Assembly (NCBI GenBank): GCA_963846775.1
Contig: CAWJXB010000006.1
Location: 1,922,001-1,986,000 of the forward strand
From: CAVYXA01 sp963846775
GTDB lineage: Bacteria; Verrucomicrobiota; Verrucomicrobiia; Chthoniobacterales; UBA10450
Length of the DNA: 64,000 nt
Direction: 5' to 3'
The first letter of the stretch is position 1; each line of letters begins with the position of its first letter. Below are positions 17,000 through 25,757 of this stretch, piece by piece. The notes below the pieces were generated by a model. That model did not search any database. It saw only the letters and a list, made by a program, of their open reading frames with translations, and was not told the DNA's origin. The translations under genes and the position numbers were made by a program.

Positions 17000-19962
17000 T
17001 TTTTTTTCAGGAGCGCGCGCAAATATTTTCCAGTGTGACTGGCCGCCAGCTCGGCGATTTTTTCCGGCGGACCCACCCCGACAACTTCGCCACCACTCTC
17101 TCCGCCCTCCGGCCCAAGATCGACAACCCAATCGGCGCACTTCACCATCTCGAGGTTGTGCTCGATGACGATGAGCGTGTTTCCGGCATCACGCAATTTC
17201 ATCAACACTTGCAGCAATTTCTCGATGTCGGCGAAATGCAAGCCGGTCGTCGGTTCGTCCAGAATGTAAACGGTGCGTCCGGTCGCTTTCTTGGCCAGCT
17301 CGGCCGCGAGTTTCACCCGTTGCGCTTCGCCGCCGGAGAGCGTGGTGCCAGCCTGGCCCAGCTCCAAATAACCGAGCCCGACGTCGAGCAACGCGTTCAG
17401 TTTATCGGAAATGCTTGGCACGTTTCGAAAAAATCGCGCCGCTTCATCGACGGTCATGCCGAGCACGTCGGCGATATTTTTCCCTTTGTAAGTGATCTCG
17501 AGCGTCTCGCGATTGTAACGCTGGCCGCGACAAACCTCGCATTGCACATACACGTCCGGCAGGAAATGCATCTCGATCTTGATCAGGCCGCCGCCTTCGC
17601 AGTTTTCGCAGCGGCCGCCTTTGACATTAAAACTGAAACGGCCGGCATCATAACCGCGGACGCGCGCCGCTGGGAGTTGGGCAAACAATTCCCGGATTGG
17701 CGCAAACGCGCCGGTGTACGTGACCGGGTTGGAGCGCGGCGTCCGGCCAATCGCAGTTTGATCGATCACGATCGCTTTGTCGATCTGCTCGACGCCGTGC
17801 AACGCCCGAAACTTTCCGGGTTTTTCTTTCGAGTTGTAGAAGCGCCGGAAAAGCGCGCGCCGAAGAATGTCATCCACCAGCGTCGATTTTCCGCTACCGG
17901 AAACGCCGGTCACACAGGTAAAACAGCCGAGCGGGAATGCGACCTCGATCCTCTTCAAATTGTTTTCCACCGCGCCGGTAATCGTAAGCCAGCCATCGGG
18001 ACGCGGCGGCACGCGCTGCTTCGGCACCGGAATCCGCGCACGACCGGAAAGATATTGCGCCGTCAACGAATTCGGCGCGCGCAAAATATCGTCGAATGTC
18101 CCCTGCGCTACAATCTCGCCGCCGCGCGGACCGGCGCCCGGGCCAAGATCGACAATGTGATCGGCCGATCGGATCGTTTCCTCATCGTGTTCGACCACGA
18201 TAACGGAATTGCCGAGGTTCCGCAGCCGGCGCAGCGTGCCTAACAAGCGACTATTATCGCGCTGATGCAGACCGATGCTCGGCTCATCCAGCACGTAAAG
18301 CACGCCGGCCAGACCAGACCCGATTTGCGTGGCCAGACGAATGCGTTGGGCTTCGCCGCCGCTCAGCGTCCCGCTCTCGCGATCGAGCGCGAGATAGCCA
18401 AGCCCGACTTCGACTAGAAACTGGAGCCGGGATTGAATCTCTCGCACCACTTCCGTGACGATCTGCTTTTGCTGCTCCGTGACTTGAAGATTGTCGATAT
18501 AACGCGCGGCCGCTTCAGTCGTTAGCTCGCTGAACTGGTGAATATTCAGCTCGTGCCCATCTCGATCTTTAATCGTGACCGCGAGAATCTCCGGCTTCAG
18601 CCGCGCGCCGCCGCACGTTTTGCACGGCACGCGTGTCATAAAAGAGCGGATGCGATTGCGCGTGAACTCGCTCTCCGTTTGCTCGTAGAGCCGTTGCATT
18701 TGCGGAACCAGTCCCTCGAAGGGCCGTTCTTTTTCGCCGCCCGCTCGCGATTTATCGGAGTTGCCGCCGATCGCAATTGGCGTCCCGTTTGTCCCGAAAT
18801 AAAGCGCCTGTTTGAATTCGCTGGGCAAATCGGCGAACGGCACGTTTTCATCGACGCGGAAATATCTCACCAGCGCCCCTTGTAAATGGCGATAGTACGC
18901 CTGCATCCGTTTCGTGCCGCGCCGCCACGGTGTGATCGCGCCTTCCGCCAGCGTCTTGCTCGGATCGGAAATCATTCGGTCCGGATCGACCACCATTTCC
19001 GTCCCTAACCCGTGACACGCCGGACACGCGCCCAGGTGACTATTAAACGAAAAATGTTTCGGGGTCAGCTCCCCTAACGTGAAGCCCGTCTCCGCATTCC
19101 CGTAATCGGTCGAGTAGCGGAACTCTTCCCAATCTGACGCCTCTAATTGAGCGTTGGACGCCTCCTCGCGATTTGTCTGAGTTCGACGTTGAGCGCTCGC
19201 CACGCCCGTCCGGAGCGGGGGCGGGTTGAGCCGTTTCTTCTCTCTTAAGATCGACAGTTTGTTTCCGCCCCATTTGAGGGCCGTCTCCACCGAATCCGCC
19301 AGCCGCGCCCGAATCCCTTCGCCTACGACCATCCGGTCCACCACTGCCTCAATCGTGTGCCGCTGACTCTTCTTCAGCCGAATCGGTTCCGGCCGATCGA
19401 TCTCGACGATCTCGCCATCGATCCGCGCGCGGATAAACCCTTCGCGCTTCAGTTTCTCGATCACGTCGCGAAACTCGCCGTTCTCATCGCGCAGCAGCGG
19501 CGCAAGCAAAATGATTTTCGAACCCGGCTCGAACACCCGGATTTGATCGACGATTTGTTGTGGTGTTTGCCGGTGGATCGGTTCCCCCGTCTCCGGGTCG
19601 TGCGGCTGGCCCACGGCGGAAAAAAGTACTCGCAAGTAATCGTAAACCTCGGTCGTCGTGGCGATGGTCGATCTTGGATTCGCGCCGGCGCTGCGCTGCT
19701 CGATCGCGATCGCGGGCGAGAGGCCTTCGATAAAATCGACATCCGGTTTCTCCATTCGATCGAGGAATTGCCGAGCGTAGGCGGAAAGGCTTTCGACATA
19801 GCGCCGTTGGCCTTCGGCATAGAGTGTATCGAACGCGAGCGACGATTTGCCCGAACCACTTAGTCCGGTGATGACCACGAGTTTCTCCCGTGGAATCTCG
19901 AGGTGCAGATTCTTTAGATTGTGCTGGCGCGCGCCGCTGATCCTAATGACTTGTGCAGGCAT
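16996..19962 (-). CDS. uvrA: UvrA, excinuclease ABC subunit A
   Basis: 988 residues from the ATG at 19962 (MPAQVIRISGARQHNLKNLH). UvrA finds DNA damage and loads UvrB in nucleotide-excision repair; Mfd at 3252 delivers polymerase-blocking lesions to the same pathway. First Walker A GLSGSGKSSLAFDTLYAEG; zinc-binding Cys pairs ACPACHGLG and CKTCGGARL; signature LSGGEAQRIRLATQIG; second Walker A GVSGSGKSTLVDDIL; the CENCEGGGLIKIEMHFLPDV and CEVCRGQRYN zinc module; second signature LSGGEAQRVKLAAELA. Residues of about 244-276 (LNPPPLRTGVASAQRRTQTN onward) look like an insertion encoded by spacer-like DNA. The protein is therefore about 50 residues longer than E. coli UvrA. Confidence 0.97.
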   Translation of the reverse strand: MPAQVIRISGARQHNLKNLHLEIPREKLVVITGLSGSGKSSLAFDTLYAEGQRRYVESLSAYARQFLDRMEKPDVDFIEGLSPAIAIEQRSAGANPRSTIATTTEVYDYLRVLFSAVGQPHDPETGEPIHRQTPQQIVDQIRVFEPGSKIILLAPLLRDENGEFRDVIEKLKREGFIRARIDGEIVEIDRPEPIRLKKSQRHTIEAVVDRMVVGEGIRARLADSVETALKWGGNKLSILREKKRLNPPPLRTGVASAQRRTQTNREEASNAQLEASDWEEFRYSTDYGNAETGFTLGELTPKHFSFNSHLGACPACHGLGTEMVVDPDRMISDPSKTLAEGAITPWRRGTKRMQAYYRHLQGALVRYFRVDENVPFADLPSEFKQALYFGTNGTPIAIGGNSDKSRAGGEKERPFEGLVPQMQRLYEQTESEFTRNRIRSFMTRVPCKTCGGARLKPEILAVTIKDRDGHELNIHQFSELTTEAAARYIDNLQVTEQQKQIVTEVVREIQSRLQFLVEVGLGYLALDRESGTLSGGEAQRIRLATQIGSGLAGVLYVLDEPSIGLHQRDNSRLLGTLRRLRNLGNSVIVVEHDEETIRSADHIVDLGPGAGPRGGEIVAQGTFDDILRAPNSLTAQYLSGRARIPVPKQRVPPRPDGWLTITGAVENNLKRIEVAFPLGCFTCVTGVSGSGKSTLVDDILRRALFRRFYNSKEKPGKFRALHGVEQIDKAIVIDQTAIGRTPRSNPVTYTGAFAPIRELFAQLPAARVRGYDAGRFSFNVKGGRCENCEGGGLIKIEMHFLPDVYVQCEVCRGQRYNRETLEITYKGKNIADVLGMTVDEAARFFRNVPSISDKLNALLDVGLGYLELGQAGTTLSGGEAQRVKLAAELAKKATGRTVYILDEPTTGLHFADIEKLLQVLMKLRDAGNTLIVIEHNLEMVKCADWVVDLGPEGGESGGEVVGVGPPEKIAELAASHTGKYLRALLKKK
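19141..19232. repeat. Possible repeat-derived insertion within uvrA
   Basis: On the uvrA strand this stretch runs through GAGCGCTCAACGTCGAACTC and CCAACGCTCAATTAGAGGCG. The CGCTCAACG wording resembles the window's intergenic spacers (for example GCGCTCAATGCCCGACGCTC near 47175). It encodes a Gln/Arg/Ala-rich segment just before the STDYGNAETGFTLGELTPKH region and has no counterpart in standard UvrA. Confidence 0.4.
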
Positions 19963-20068
19963 GTGGACGAGAAATGTCGAACCTTCTACTAAAGCACAAC
20001 GGCCATTTTTCTCCAGCCGTCCTGCATCGTCGCGCGGCATCAGTGATTGCTGAAAACAGATGGGCGCC

Positions 20069-22111
20069 TTACGAGATGCGGCCAGCATCCCAAATTCGCC
20101 CGGCGCGAGGAGAAGGCACGCGGCGAACGGCCTTGCGCGTTACCCGAATCAAGCCGCGCGCTGGAACCATCTCGCTCTTGAGGAACACAGGAATGGGGTC
20201 GTCGCCGTAACGGTATTCTACGAAGTGGTCCTGCGCCAATTCACGCAAGAAATTTGGGTACCACCCGGGGCAACCCGTCGCAAACCTTGGATCGATAATG
20301 ATAGCCGAGATGTGCAATCGGTCAAGGTAGGGCCGGCAATCTCCCCGTCGTATCTCTGAGATGAGCTCGCTGAAACGAGCCGGACCAAAATAGTCGCCCA
20401 CGCTCTTGATCTGCTGCTGGCGAAAATAAAAAGCTGGAGTTTCAGCCCCGAAAACAAGAACACGACCACTCCGTTGATCATTGCTCGCGAGCGTTTCGAT
20501 AACAGCCTGGCTCTCGAGGTAGCCCCGAACATGCTGCGTCAGATACACCTTTTTACTGTTCGACGTCGCCTCGGCAATCACTCCGGAGTAATAGGCGCCG
20601 TAAAACCGCAAACAGCGTGTCATCGGCGTAGGTAAAACGAGAACGCAGCAAACGACGGCCGTTGAAAACCAAGCTGTCGCCAAGGCGCCGGGCGAGCGAC
20701 ATCTTTGTTTCAGCCAGCCGCAACCATGCGTTATAAGGACACCGGCCCACGCGACGAACACAGGATACCAGTGAAGCGAGTACCTGCCGAGTGAGCTAAA
20801 AAGCCACGGTAACATTGGATAAACAACCGCGATTGAAAGGTAAACAAAACTCATTGGCGGGCGATTACTTTGTCGCCACCAAAACTGGGCGATAAGGAAC
20901 AAAATCGGCCCGTAAAGAAATAGTATCAGCGTACTCACACCAAATTCTAGAAAGCTTCTTGATGTTGGATCGACAAAGAACCGGAACGGCAACAGCAGAA
21001 TAGAAAGAGGATCCCTCGTTGTCAGCGTGCCTGCTGTGTATACCTGCGCAGCCTCGCCAGTAAAAATCGGATCAATTCGGTGAAAGTATGAGTTAAGAAG
21101 CGGCGGGAATGGGTCATGGATTTCGATCAGATTCCGCAGGTACCACGGAAGACTTAAAGCGATCAGAGTCAGAGCCAGCAGCACGATTTGGTGGCGTCGA
21201 AGCCGGTGCGCTGTCGCAAAGAGCAATGACCCGAGAAACAACGGCAAATGGCCGATTAATGTCAGCTTCATGCCAACGCAAAACGCGCCAACTACAACTA
21301 GCTCTCGCTCGTACGGCCGATCAGGAGAGCTTCGATAGGCGCACAAGATTGGAATAAGTACAAACAACCCAATCGGCACATCCATGAAGCCAACATTCAG
21401 GTAACGAAGAAAAATGGGCGATAAAGCAACGCACAGTGGAATCAGGAACTGTTGCGGTTGAAGATGCTTCCAGAAGATACCTTCTGCGTGGGACGAGGAA
21501 GTATCAGTAACGAATGCCAGGATACCGAGACAGGTAAGCAGGCCGCAAAGCCAGGTAAGAAACTGGCAGTAAGCGCTTAGTTTGAGAACGAACGAAGCAC
21601 TGTAAAGGAGGAGAAAATTGTTTGCGTAATATGGGAACCGCAAAAAGGGATCTACATGTATCCGGCCGGACATGGCCCATTCGACCGCATAAGCCAAATG
21701 GTAGGTGACCGAATCGGAAAACGTTGGCGGGAGGACGGCGGGTAGCGCAAGCGCCAAAAAGATAACATACAAAAAAACGGCCGGCATGGTCCAAGCCTTG
21801 AACATTCGTCCGAGGATGGTTCGCCAGAAAATGATCGAGAGCCAGTTGCCACGACCTAACGACCAGAAGAGAAACCCTTCGAACAGCAATAAAAGGGCAA
21901 TTCCAAGGATGTTCAAAAAATGAATGAAGCCGAGAAAAACGAGACCAAACCCGGCGATCGCCATGCCTGCCACGGATGTAATGACTAATTCATCCAGCGA
22001 ATACCCTTGATCGTCGGTTCTGCGCCGCAAGAGGTGGCCGGTCGTAAAAAAATAAAACCACGCCAGATGAGCCACGGCCAAACCGGAGAAGTATGTTCTC
22101 AAGATCGACAT
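20069..22111 (-). CDS. Polytopic membrane protein, GT-C glycosyltransferase-like
   Basis: 680 residues with roughly twelve hydrophobic segments followed by a soluble C-terminal part of about 150 residues. The first large periplasmic loop has PPTFSDSVTYHLAYAVEWAM, placing an acidic residue and a His where GT-C enzymes (PMT/ArnT/GT39 type) carry their catalytic acid, and the DPFPPLLNSYFHRIDP loop is similar in style. A lipid-linked-sugar glycosyltransferase is therefore the best guess; family membership is not certain. Base composition looks more A/T-rich than the flanking uvrA, which may indicate acquisition. The start is ATG at 22111. Confidence 0.55.
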   Translation of the reverse strand: MSILRTYFSGLAVAHLAWFYFFTTGHLLRRRTDDQGYSLDELVITSVAGMAIAGFGLVFLGFIHFLNILGIALLLLFEGFLFWSLGRGNWLSIIFWRTILGRMFKAWTMPAVFLYVIFLALALPAVLPPTFSDSVTYHLAYAVEWAMSGRIHVDPFLRFPYYANNFLLLYSASFVLKLSAYCQFLTWLCGLLTCLGILAFVTDTSSSHAEGIFWKHLQPQQFLIPLCVALSPIFLRYLNVGFMDVPIGLFVLIPILCAYRSSPDRPYERELVVVGAFCVGMKLTLIGHLPLFLGSLLFATAHRLRRHQIVLLALTLIALSLPWYLRNLIEIHDPFPPLLNSYFHRIDPIFTGEAAQVYTAGTLTTRDPLSILLLPFRFFVDPTSRSFLEFGVSTLILFLYGPILFLIAQFWWRQSNRPPMSFVYLSIAVVYPMLPWLFSSLGRYSLHWYPVFVAWAGVLITHGCGWLKQRCRSPGALATAWFSTAVVCCVLVLPTPMTRCLRFYGAYYSGVIAEATSNSKKVYLTQHVRGYLESQAVIETLASNDQRSGRVLVFGAETPAFYFRQQQIKSVGDYFGPARFSELISEIRRGDCRPYLDRLHISAIIIDPRFATGCPGWYPNFLRELAQDHFVEYRYGDDPIPVFLKSEMVPARGLIRVTRKAVRRVPSPRAGRIWDAGRIS

Positions 22112-22215
22112 TGCTAAGTCACCAGTAGTTGCGCTCCTTTTTGTGTTTGAGATTTCAACCGCATTTCGGGCGCGCGGTTTCGCTAAGATTGCAATCCCTA
22201 TCTCTCGCGTCCTGG

Positions 22216-22956
22216 CTATTTAGGATCGGACCTCGATGGATTCGTGGGGCCGAGCTGAAGTAGTTCAGACACCGTCACAAATTTGAACTGCTTCGCCTCC
22301 AACTGAGAAAGAATTGCCGGGACAGCCTCGATGGTTGCTGGCTGCGTATCGTGACAGACGATAACTGCGCCGGGATGAATTCTTTCCACGATTCGCTCGG
22401 CGATCGCCGCTGGCGACGGCGGTGGCCGAATCCAGTCAAAACCATGCACGTCCCAAAGGATCGTTTTGTAACCGAATTCTTCCCGAATCCAGGCCTCCTG
22501 CTGCGCAAAGATCGCACCGCCGGGAGGTCGCATCACTTTCGCGCGAACGCCGATAACGGCGCGAATTTCGGCGTCGGTTTTCTCCAATTCCTCACGCACA
22601 TCCGCATCCGAGATGTCAACGAAGCGGGGGTGCGACCAACTGTGATTGCCGATTTCATGGCCTTCGCGCGCCGCACGCGCCACGATTTCAGGGCATTGCG
22701 CGACTCGTTTACCGATCACAAAAAACGTCGCTTTTGCGTGATGGGCCGCAAGTAGATCGAGCAGCTTTGGCGTGTGCGTTGGATCCGGCCCGTCATCGAA
22801 CGTCAGTGCGACATACGGGCCATCAACTGGAATGGGAGTAAAGCTGAAACGCCGTGGGCCGGAGCCCGGCGTTGGCGTCGGTTGACTGGCGATGCCGTTT
22901 AGCGGCTGGCTCGCCGTCCAAAGAAAGAACCACAGCGTTATTCGCAGATAAGACAT
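22216..22956 (-). CDS. Polysaccharide deacetylase (NodB domain)
   Basis: 246 residues if translation starts at ATG 22956 (MSYLRITLWFFLWTA, a signal peptide or anchor); a longer frame reaches 23040. The NodB catalytic core is complete: motif 1 ALTFDDGPDPTHTPKLLDLL (catalytic and metal Asp), motif 2 GNHSWSHP (metal His pair), motif 3 RPPGGAI, motif 4 WDVHGFDW and motif 5 VIVCHDT. Such enzymes remove N- or O-acetyl groups from peptidoglycan, chitin-like polymers or exopolysaccharide outside the cytoplasm. The exopolysaccharide genes at 57-63 kb are possible partners but not neighbours. Upstream DNA overlaps a partial copy of the uvrA start. Confidence 0.9.
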   Translation of the reverse strand: MSYLRITLWFFLWTASQPLNGIASQPTPTPGSGPRRFSFTPIPVDGPYVALTFDDGPDPTHTPKLLDLLAAHHAKATFFVIGKRVAQCPEIVARAAREGHEIGNHSWSHPRFVDISDADVREELEKTDAEIRAVIGVRAKVMRPPGGAIFAQQEAWIREEFGYKTILWDVHGFDWIRPPPSPAAIAERIVERIHPGAVIVCHDTQPATIEAVPAILSQLEAKQFKFVTVSELLQLGPTNPSRSDPK

Positions 22957-23008
22957 CAAACCAAGATGTTGCCAATAAATCGCAATCGGCGCCAAAAAGT
23001 TGCGGAAA

Positions 23009-23065
23009 AGATTCTTCAAAGTTGTGCTGGCGCACATCATTGTTCGCGATAACTTGCGCAGGCAT
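23009..23065 (-). repeat. Partial copy of the uvrA 5' end
   Basis: Read on the minus strand, 23065-23009 begins ATGCCTGCGCAAGTTATC, includes GTGCGCCAGCACAA and ends AGAATCT. The first 56 bases of uvrA (19962-19907) read ATGCCTGCACAAGTCATT..GCGCGCCAGCACAA..AGAATCT. About three-quarters of positions agree with one 1-base gap, and the similarity ends there. In frame it would encode MPAQVI....VRQHN. It lies just upstream of the deacetylase gene. Confidence 0.6.
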
Positions 23066-23134
23066 TTTGACCAAAAGTCGCAAACCTATAAGTCAAGTAC
23101 AGCCGCCCGGCTTTCTCCAGCAAAATTCCCGAAG

Positions 23135-23401
23135 ATGAATCCAACCGATTTTCAAATGAGTCACGAAGAGTTCGAGCAATTGCGCAAAAAATTCAGCGAG
23201 GTCAAACACGCGATCAACAACGCGCTGGCGGTGATGATGGCGCTTTCCGAGATGTCACAGCGCCGGCCGGATTACTCGGAGAAACTCGCAACTACGGTGC
23301 TGAGCAAAGCGCCGCAGATCGTTTCCAATCTACAGGAGTTCACCCAAATCCTGAACGAAAAAGCCGGGATCAAGCCGGCGAACGTCGCGGGCAGGCAATA
23401 G
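23135..23401 (+). CDS. Small conserved-looking helical protein
   Basis: 88 residues from ATG 23135 (MNPTDFQMSHEEFEQLRKKF). It is almost entirely amphipathic helix; the segment KHAINNALAVMMALSEMSQR resembles the H-box helix of histidine-kinase dimerisation domains, where His and Asn sit in this spacing, but there is no ATPase domain. It may be a stand-alone DHp-like or phosphotransfer helix, or unrelated. It is 26 bases before the epimerase gene and probably co-transcribed. I do not recognise the family. Confidence 0.6.
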   Translation: MNPTDFQMSHEEFEQLRKKFSEVKHAINNALAVMMALSEMSQRRPDYSEKLATTVLSKAPQIVSNLQEFTQILNEKAGIKPANVAGRQ

Positions 23402-23426
23402 CCCCGAAATCTTTCGGGGTTCTCCG

Positions 23427-24398
23427 ATGCGAGTTCTGGTGACAGGCGGCGCCGGGTTCATCGGCTCGCATCTTGCCGAGAAATTGCTCGGAGCCGGGCA
23501 TCACGTGTCGATCCTGGATGATTTTAATGACTTTTACGATCCGCAGATCAAGCGGGCGAACATCGCCGCCATCGCGCAAGACGTAACTCTTCATCCGGTC
23601 GATCTGCGCGACGCGGAAGCGGTTTGCCGCGTCTTGTCAGGTGAAAAATTCGATGTGATCGCGCATCTGGCGGCCCGGGCGGGTGTCCGTCCATCGATCC
23701 GAGATCCGCAGCTTTATTACGACACGAACGTCATCGGAACGTTGCATCTTCTCGAAGCGGCCCGGGCGGCGGGCGTGGAACGTTTCATCTTTGCCTCGAG
23801 TTCGTCCGTGTATGGCATCTCGAAAACCGTGCCGTTCTCGGAAGATCAACATCTGACGCAAACGATCAGTCCGTACGCGGCGACAAAAATCGCCGGCGAA
23901 TTCTTGTGCTCGACTTACTCGCATCTCTACCGGATGCGGGTGGTCGCGCTGCGTTTTTTCACGGTCTATGGGGCGCGCCAACGCCCGGACCTGGCGATTC
24001 ATCATTTCACGCGCCGGATCGCCGCGGGCCAGCCGATTGATCAATTTGGCGATGGCACAACGCGGCGCGATTACACTTACATCGACGACATCATTCAAGG
24101 CGTGATGGCCGCGTTCGATTACCACGGGCCGCTCTTCGACATTTTTAATCTCGGTGAAAGCGAAACAGTCCAGCTGAAAGACCTTATCGCCGCGATCGAG
24201 CGCGAGCTCGGAACGAAAGCCAAGATCAACCGGTTGCCGGAACAGTCTGGTGATGTGCCGTTAACGTGCGCCGATATCGGCAAAGCGAGACGCTTGCTCG
24301 GCTATAACCCGACGACGCCCTTCAGACAAGGTTTGCCGAGATTCATCGATTGGTTTCGGCATACGGCGAAATCATCCAGCCTGGCAACGGGCGGCTGA
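23427..24398 (+). CDS. NAD-dependent nucleotide-sugar epimerase (UDP-glucuronate 4-epimerase type)
   Basis: 323 residues, extended short-chain dehydrogenase fold. N-terminal GGAGFIGSHLAEKLL binds NAD; HLAARAGVRPSI and ASSSSVYG are typical; the catalytic pair is in SPYAATKIAGE (YxxxK); RFFTVYGARQRPDLAIHHFT and DGTTRRDYTYIDDII match the UDP-glucuronate/UDP-glucose 4-epimerase group. The product would be an activated sugar for cell-surface polysaccharide. The upstream small gene is 26 bases away. Exact substrate cannot be read from sequence. Confidence 0.88.
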   Translation: MRVLVTGGAGFIGSHLAEKLLGAGHHVSILDDFNDFYDPQIKRANIAAIAQDVTLHPVDLRDAEAVCRVLSGEKFDVIAHLAARAGVRPSIRDPQLYYDTNVIGTLHLLEAARAAGVERFIFASSSSVYGISKTVPFSEDQHLTQTISPYAATKIAGEFLCSTYSHLYRMRVVALRFFTVYGARQRPDLAIHHFTRRIAAGQPIDQFGDGTTRRDYTYIDDIIQGVMAAFDYHGPLFDIFNLGESETVQLKDLIAAIERELGTKAKINRLPEQSGDVPLTCADIGKARRLLGYNPTTPFRQGLPRFIDWFRHTAKSSSLATGG

Positions 24399-24406
24399 TT
24401 GCCGAT

Positions 24407-25385
24407 CTACGGAACGCCTTCGCCCAAATGCGATTTGACGATGGCCACGTCGGCGCTGTTGACCACGCCGTTGGCGTTTACATCTTCGCGGAAATTCGTG
24501 CCCGTCGCGGCCTGACCGAGCTGTCCTTTCGTCAGCGACACATCGGCGGCGTTGACTGTGGCATTCGCGTTCGCATCGCCAATTAAGACGCGCATGCTCA
24601 CCGGCGTGTCCGGTAACACTTGCGAGAACTCATCCGTCACATTGCTTAAAGTGACGGTGAGGGTTTGCGCGGTGGCGACCCCAGTCAGATTAATCGTCAT
24701 GGTCTGGCCCGAAAATACCGGCGAACCATTGACCGTGCCGACGCCGCTGGTCACGCTCGCGTCGCCACTGACGACGTTGTTGGTAAAGGTCGCCACCATG
24801 GTGTAATCGCCGGTCCGAGATTCGAGCCCGGGCGTGCCGCTGAGCGGGAGGTTAATGTCAAAAACACCGGCGGCACCATGGGTTTTTCGCGAGACGACCG
24901 TTGTAATCTGCAAAGGCGCCGCTCCGGAAACGGTGACCGTTCCGGTCATCCCGAACGCACAGTGGGCGGCGCAAAAATATGAGAATGTGCCAGCCTGAGT
25001 GAACGTATGCTGATAAACCGCGCCCGAATTGGAAAGGGTGCCAGCAGAACAATTCATATCGTTAGGCGAACAGTACCTGTGAATCCGCGGTACAAGGAGT
25101 GCCGCTCGTCACGCTGTGGAAGCTGCTCCCCCATGTCCAGCGAACGGTGTCCCCGACAGAAATGTTTACACTGTTCGGAGAAAATGTGAGGGTTCCACCC
25201 GGGCCAACCGTGACATCGACAATCTGGCTGGCCAGTGACGGCGCTCCATTTGGCACCGGTCGACCGTTTTGATCGACAATTTTGATCGCGTGGTCGGCAA
25301 ATTGCGTTTGGGCCGCAAGTCGTCCGCCAAACAGCGATGAAAAAGCAAAAAATGCAGTCAGAGCGATAAAGGTTCGAATATTCAT
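24407..25385 (-). CDS. Secreted cupredoxin with dockerin-like C-terminus, one frame break
   Basis: Two frames joined near 25075-25079 (one extra base) give about 325 residues. The start MNIRTFIALTAFFAFSSLFG is a signal peptide. Residues of about 30-140 form a blue-copper (plastocyanin/azurin-like) domain: SVNISVGDTVRWTWGSSFHS carries the first His, and FSYFCAAHCAFGMTGTVTV carries the Cys, second His and Met, so all four type-1 copper ligands are present. A beta-rich domain follows. The C-terminal 60 residues hold two dockerin-type calcium repeats, GDANANATVNAADVSLTKGQ and EDVNANGVVNSADVAIVKSH. It probably carries electrons or binds copper at the cell surface. It is divergent from the UBact operon. 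Confidence 0.8.
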
Positions 25386-25441
25386 ATCAGCGAATTCAAT
25401 AACCAATAATAGCGCCCCCCGTTTTTTGCACTCCGCGAAAG

Positions 25442-25457
25442 GTAACAGATCTGTTAC
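25442..25457. promoter_or_regulatory. Perfect 16-bp palindrome in a divergent promoter region
   Basis: GTAACAGATCTGTTAC is an exact palindrome in the 195 bases between the cupredoxin start (25385) and the UBact start (25581). Its size and position suit an operator for a dimeric helix-turn-helix repressor acting on one or both directions. No regulator gene is adjacent. Confidence 0.5.
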
Positions 25458-25580
25458 TTTTCAAGAATTGAGCTGCCGTGGGCTGAACTTTGAGGAAACG
25501 ATAATGCCTCTGCCGGCTCCTCCGAGTCAAGCCAAAACCAAGGTAACTTGCCTTTCCGAGGTTTGGCCATAAATTTTCTC

Positions 25581-25757
25581 ATGCCTGAGCGGATTCAGAA
25601 GCCAATAGAACCGGCACCGTGGGGACCGAAACAGGGCGACGGCGACGGGCCGCGTTCTCCCGATATTTCCCGGCCCGACACAAAGGAGCTGTTGAAGAAA
25701 ATGCGCAAGGTCGATCCGAACCAATCGAAGCGCTACCGCCAGCGCACCGGCCAATAA
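25581..25757 (+). CDS. ubact: UBact, ubiquitin-like (Pup-like) protein tag
   Basis: 58 residues from ATG 25581: MPERIQKPIEPAPWGPKQGD, then a middle rich in Asp, Pro and Arg, then KELLKKMRKVDPNQSKRYRQ and a C-terminal RTGQ. Small size, low complexity, predicted disorder with one helix, the RYRQRTG(E/Q) tail and position directly before prcB fit UBact, the Pup-like modifier reported in several Gram-negative phyla. A Pup-type ligase would attach its C-terminal side chain to lysines of proteins bound for the proteasome. This copy ends in Gln, so a Dop-like deamidation would be needed first. The stop overlaps the prcB start by one base (TAATG), giving tight coupling. Confidence 0.88.
   Translation: MPERIQKPIEPAPWGPKQGDGDGPRSPDISRPDTKELLKKMRKVDPNQSKRYRQRTGQ

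Noticed and set aside
17035..18243. 402-codon plus-strand frame opposite uvrA
   Set aside because: Complement of uvrA codons; no recognisable domain despite its length.
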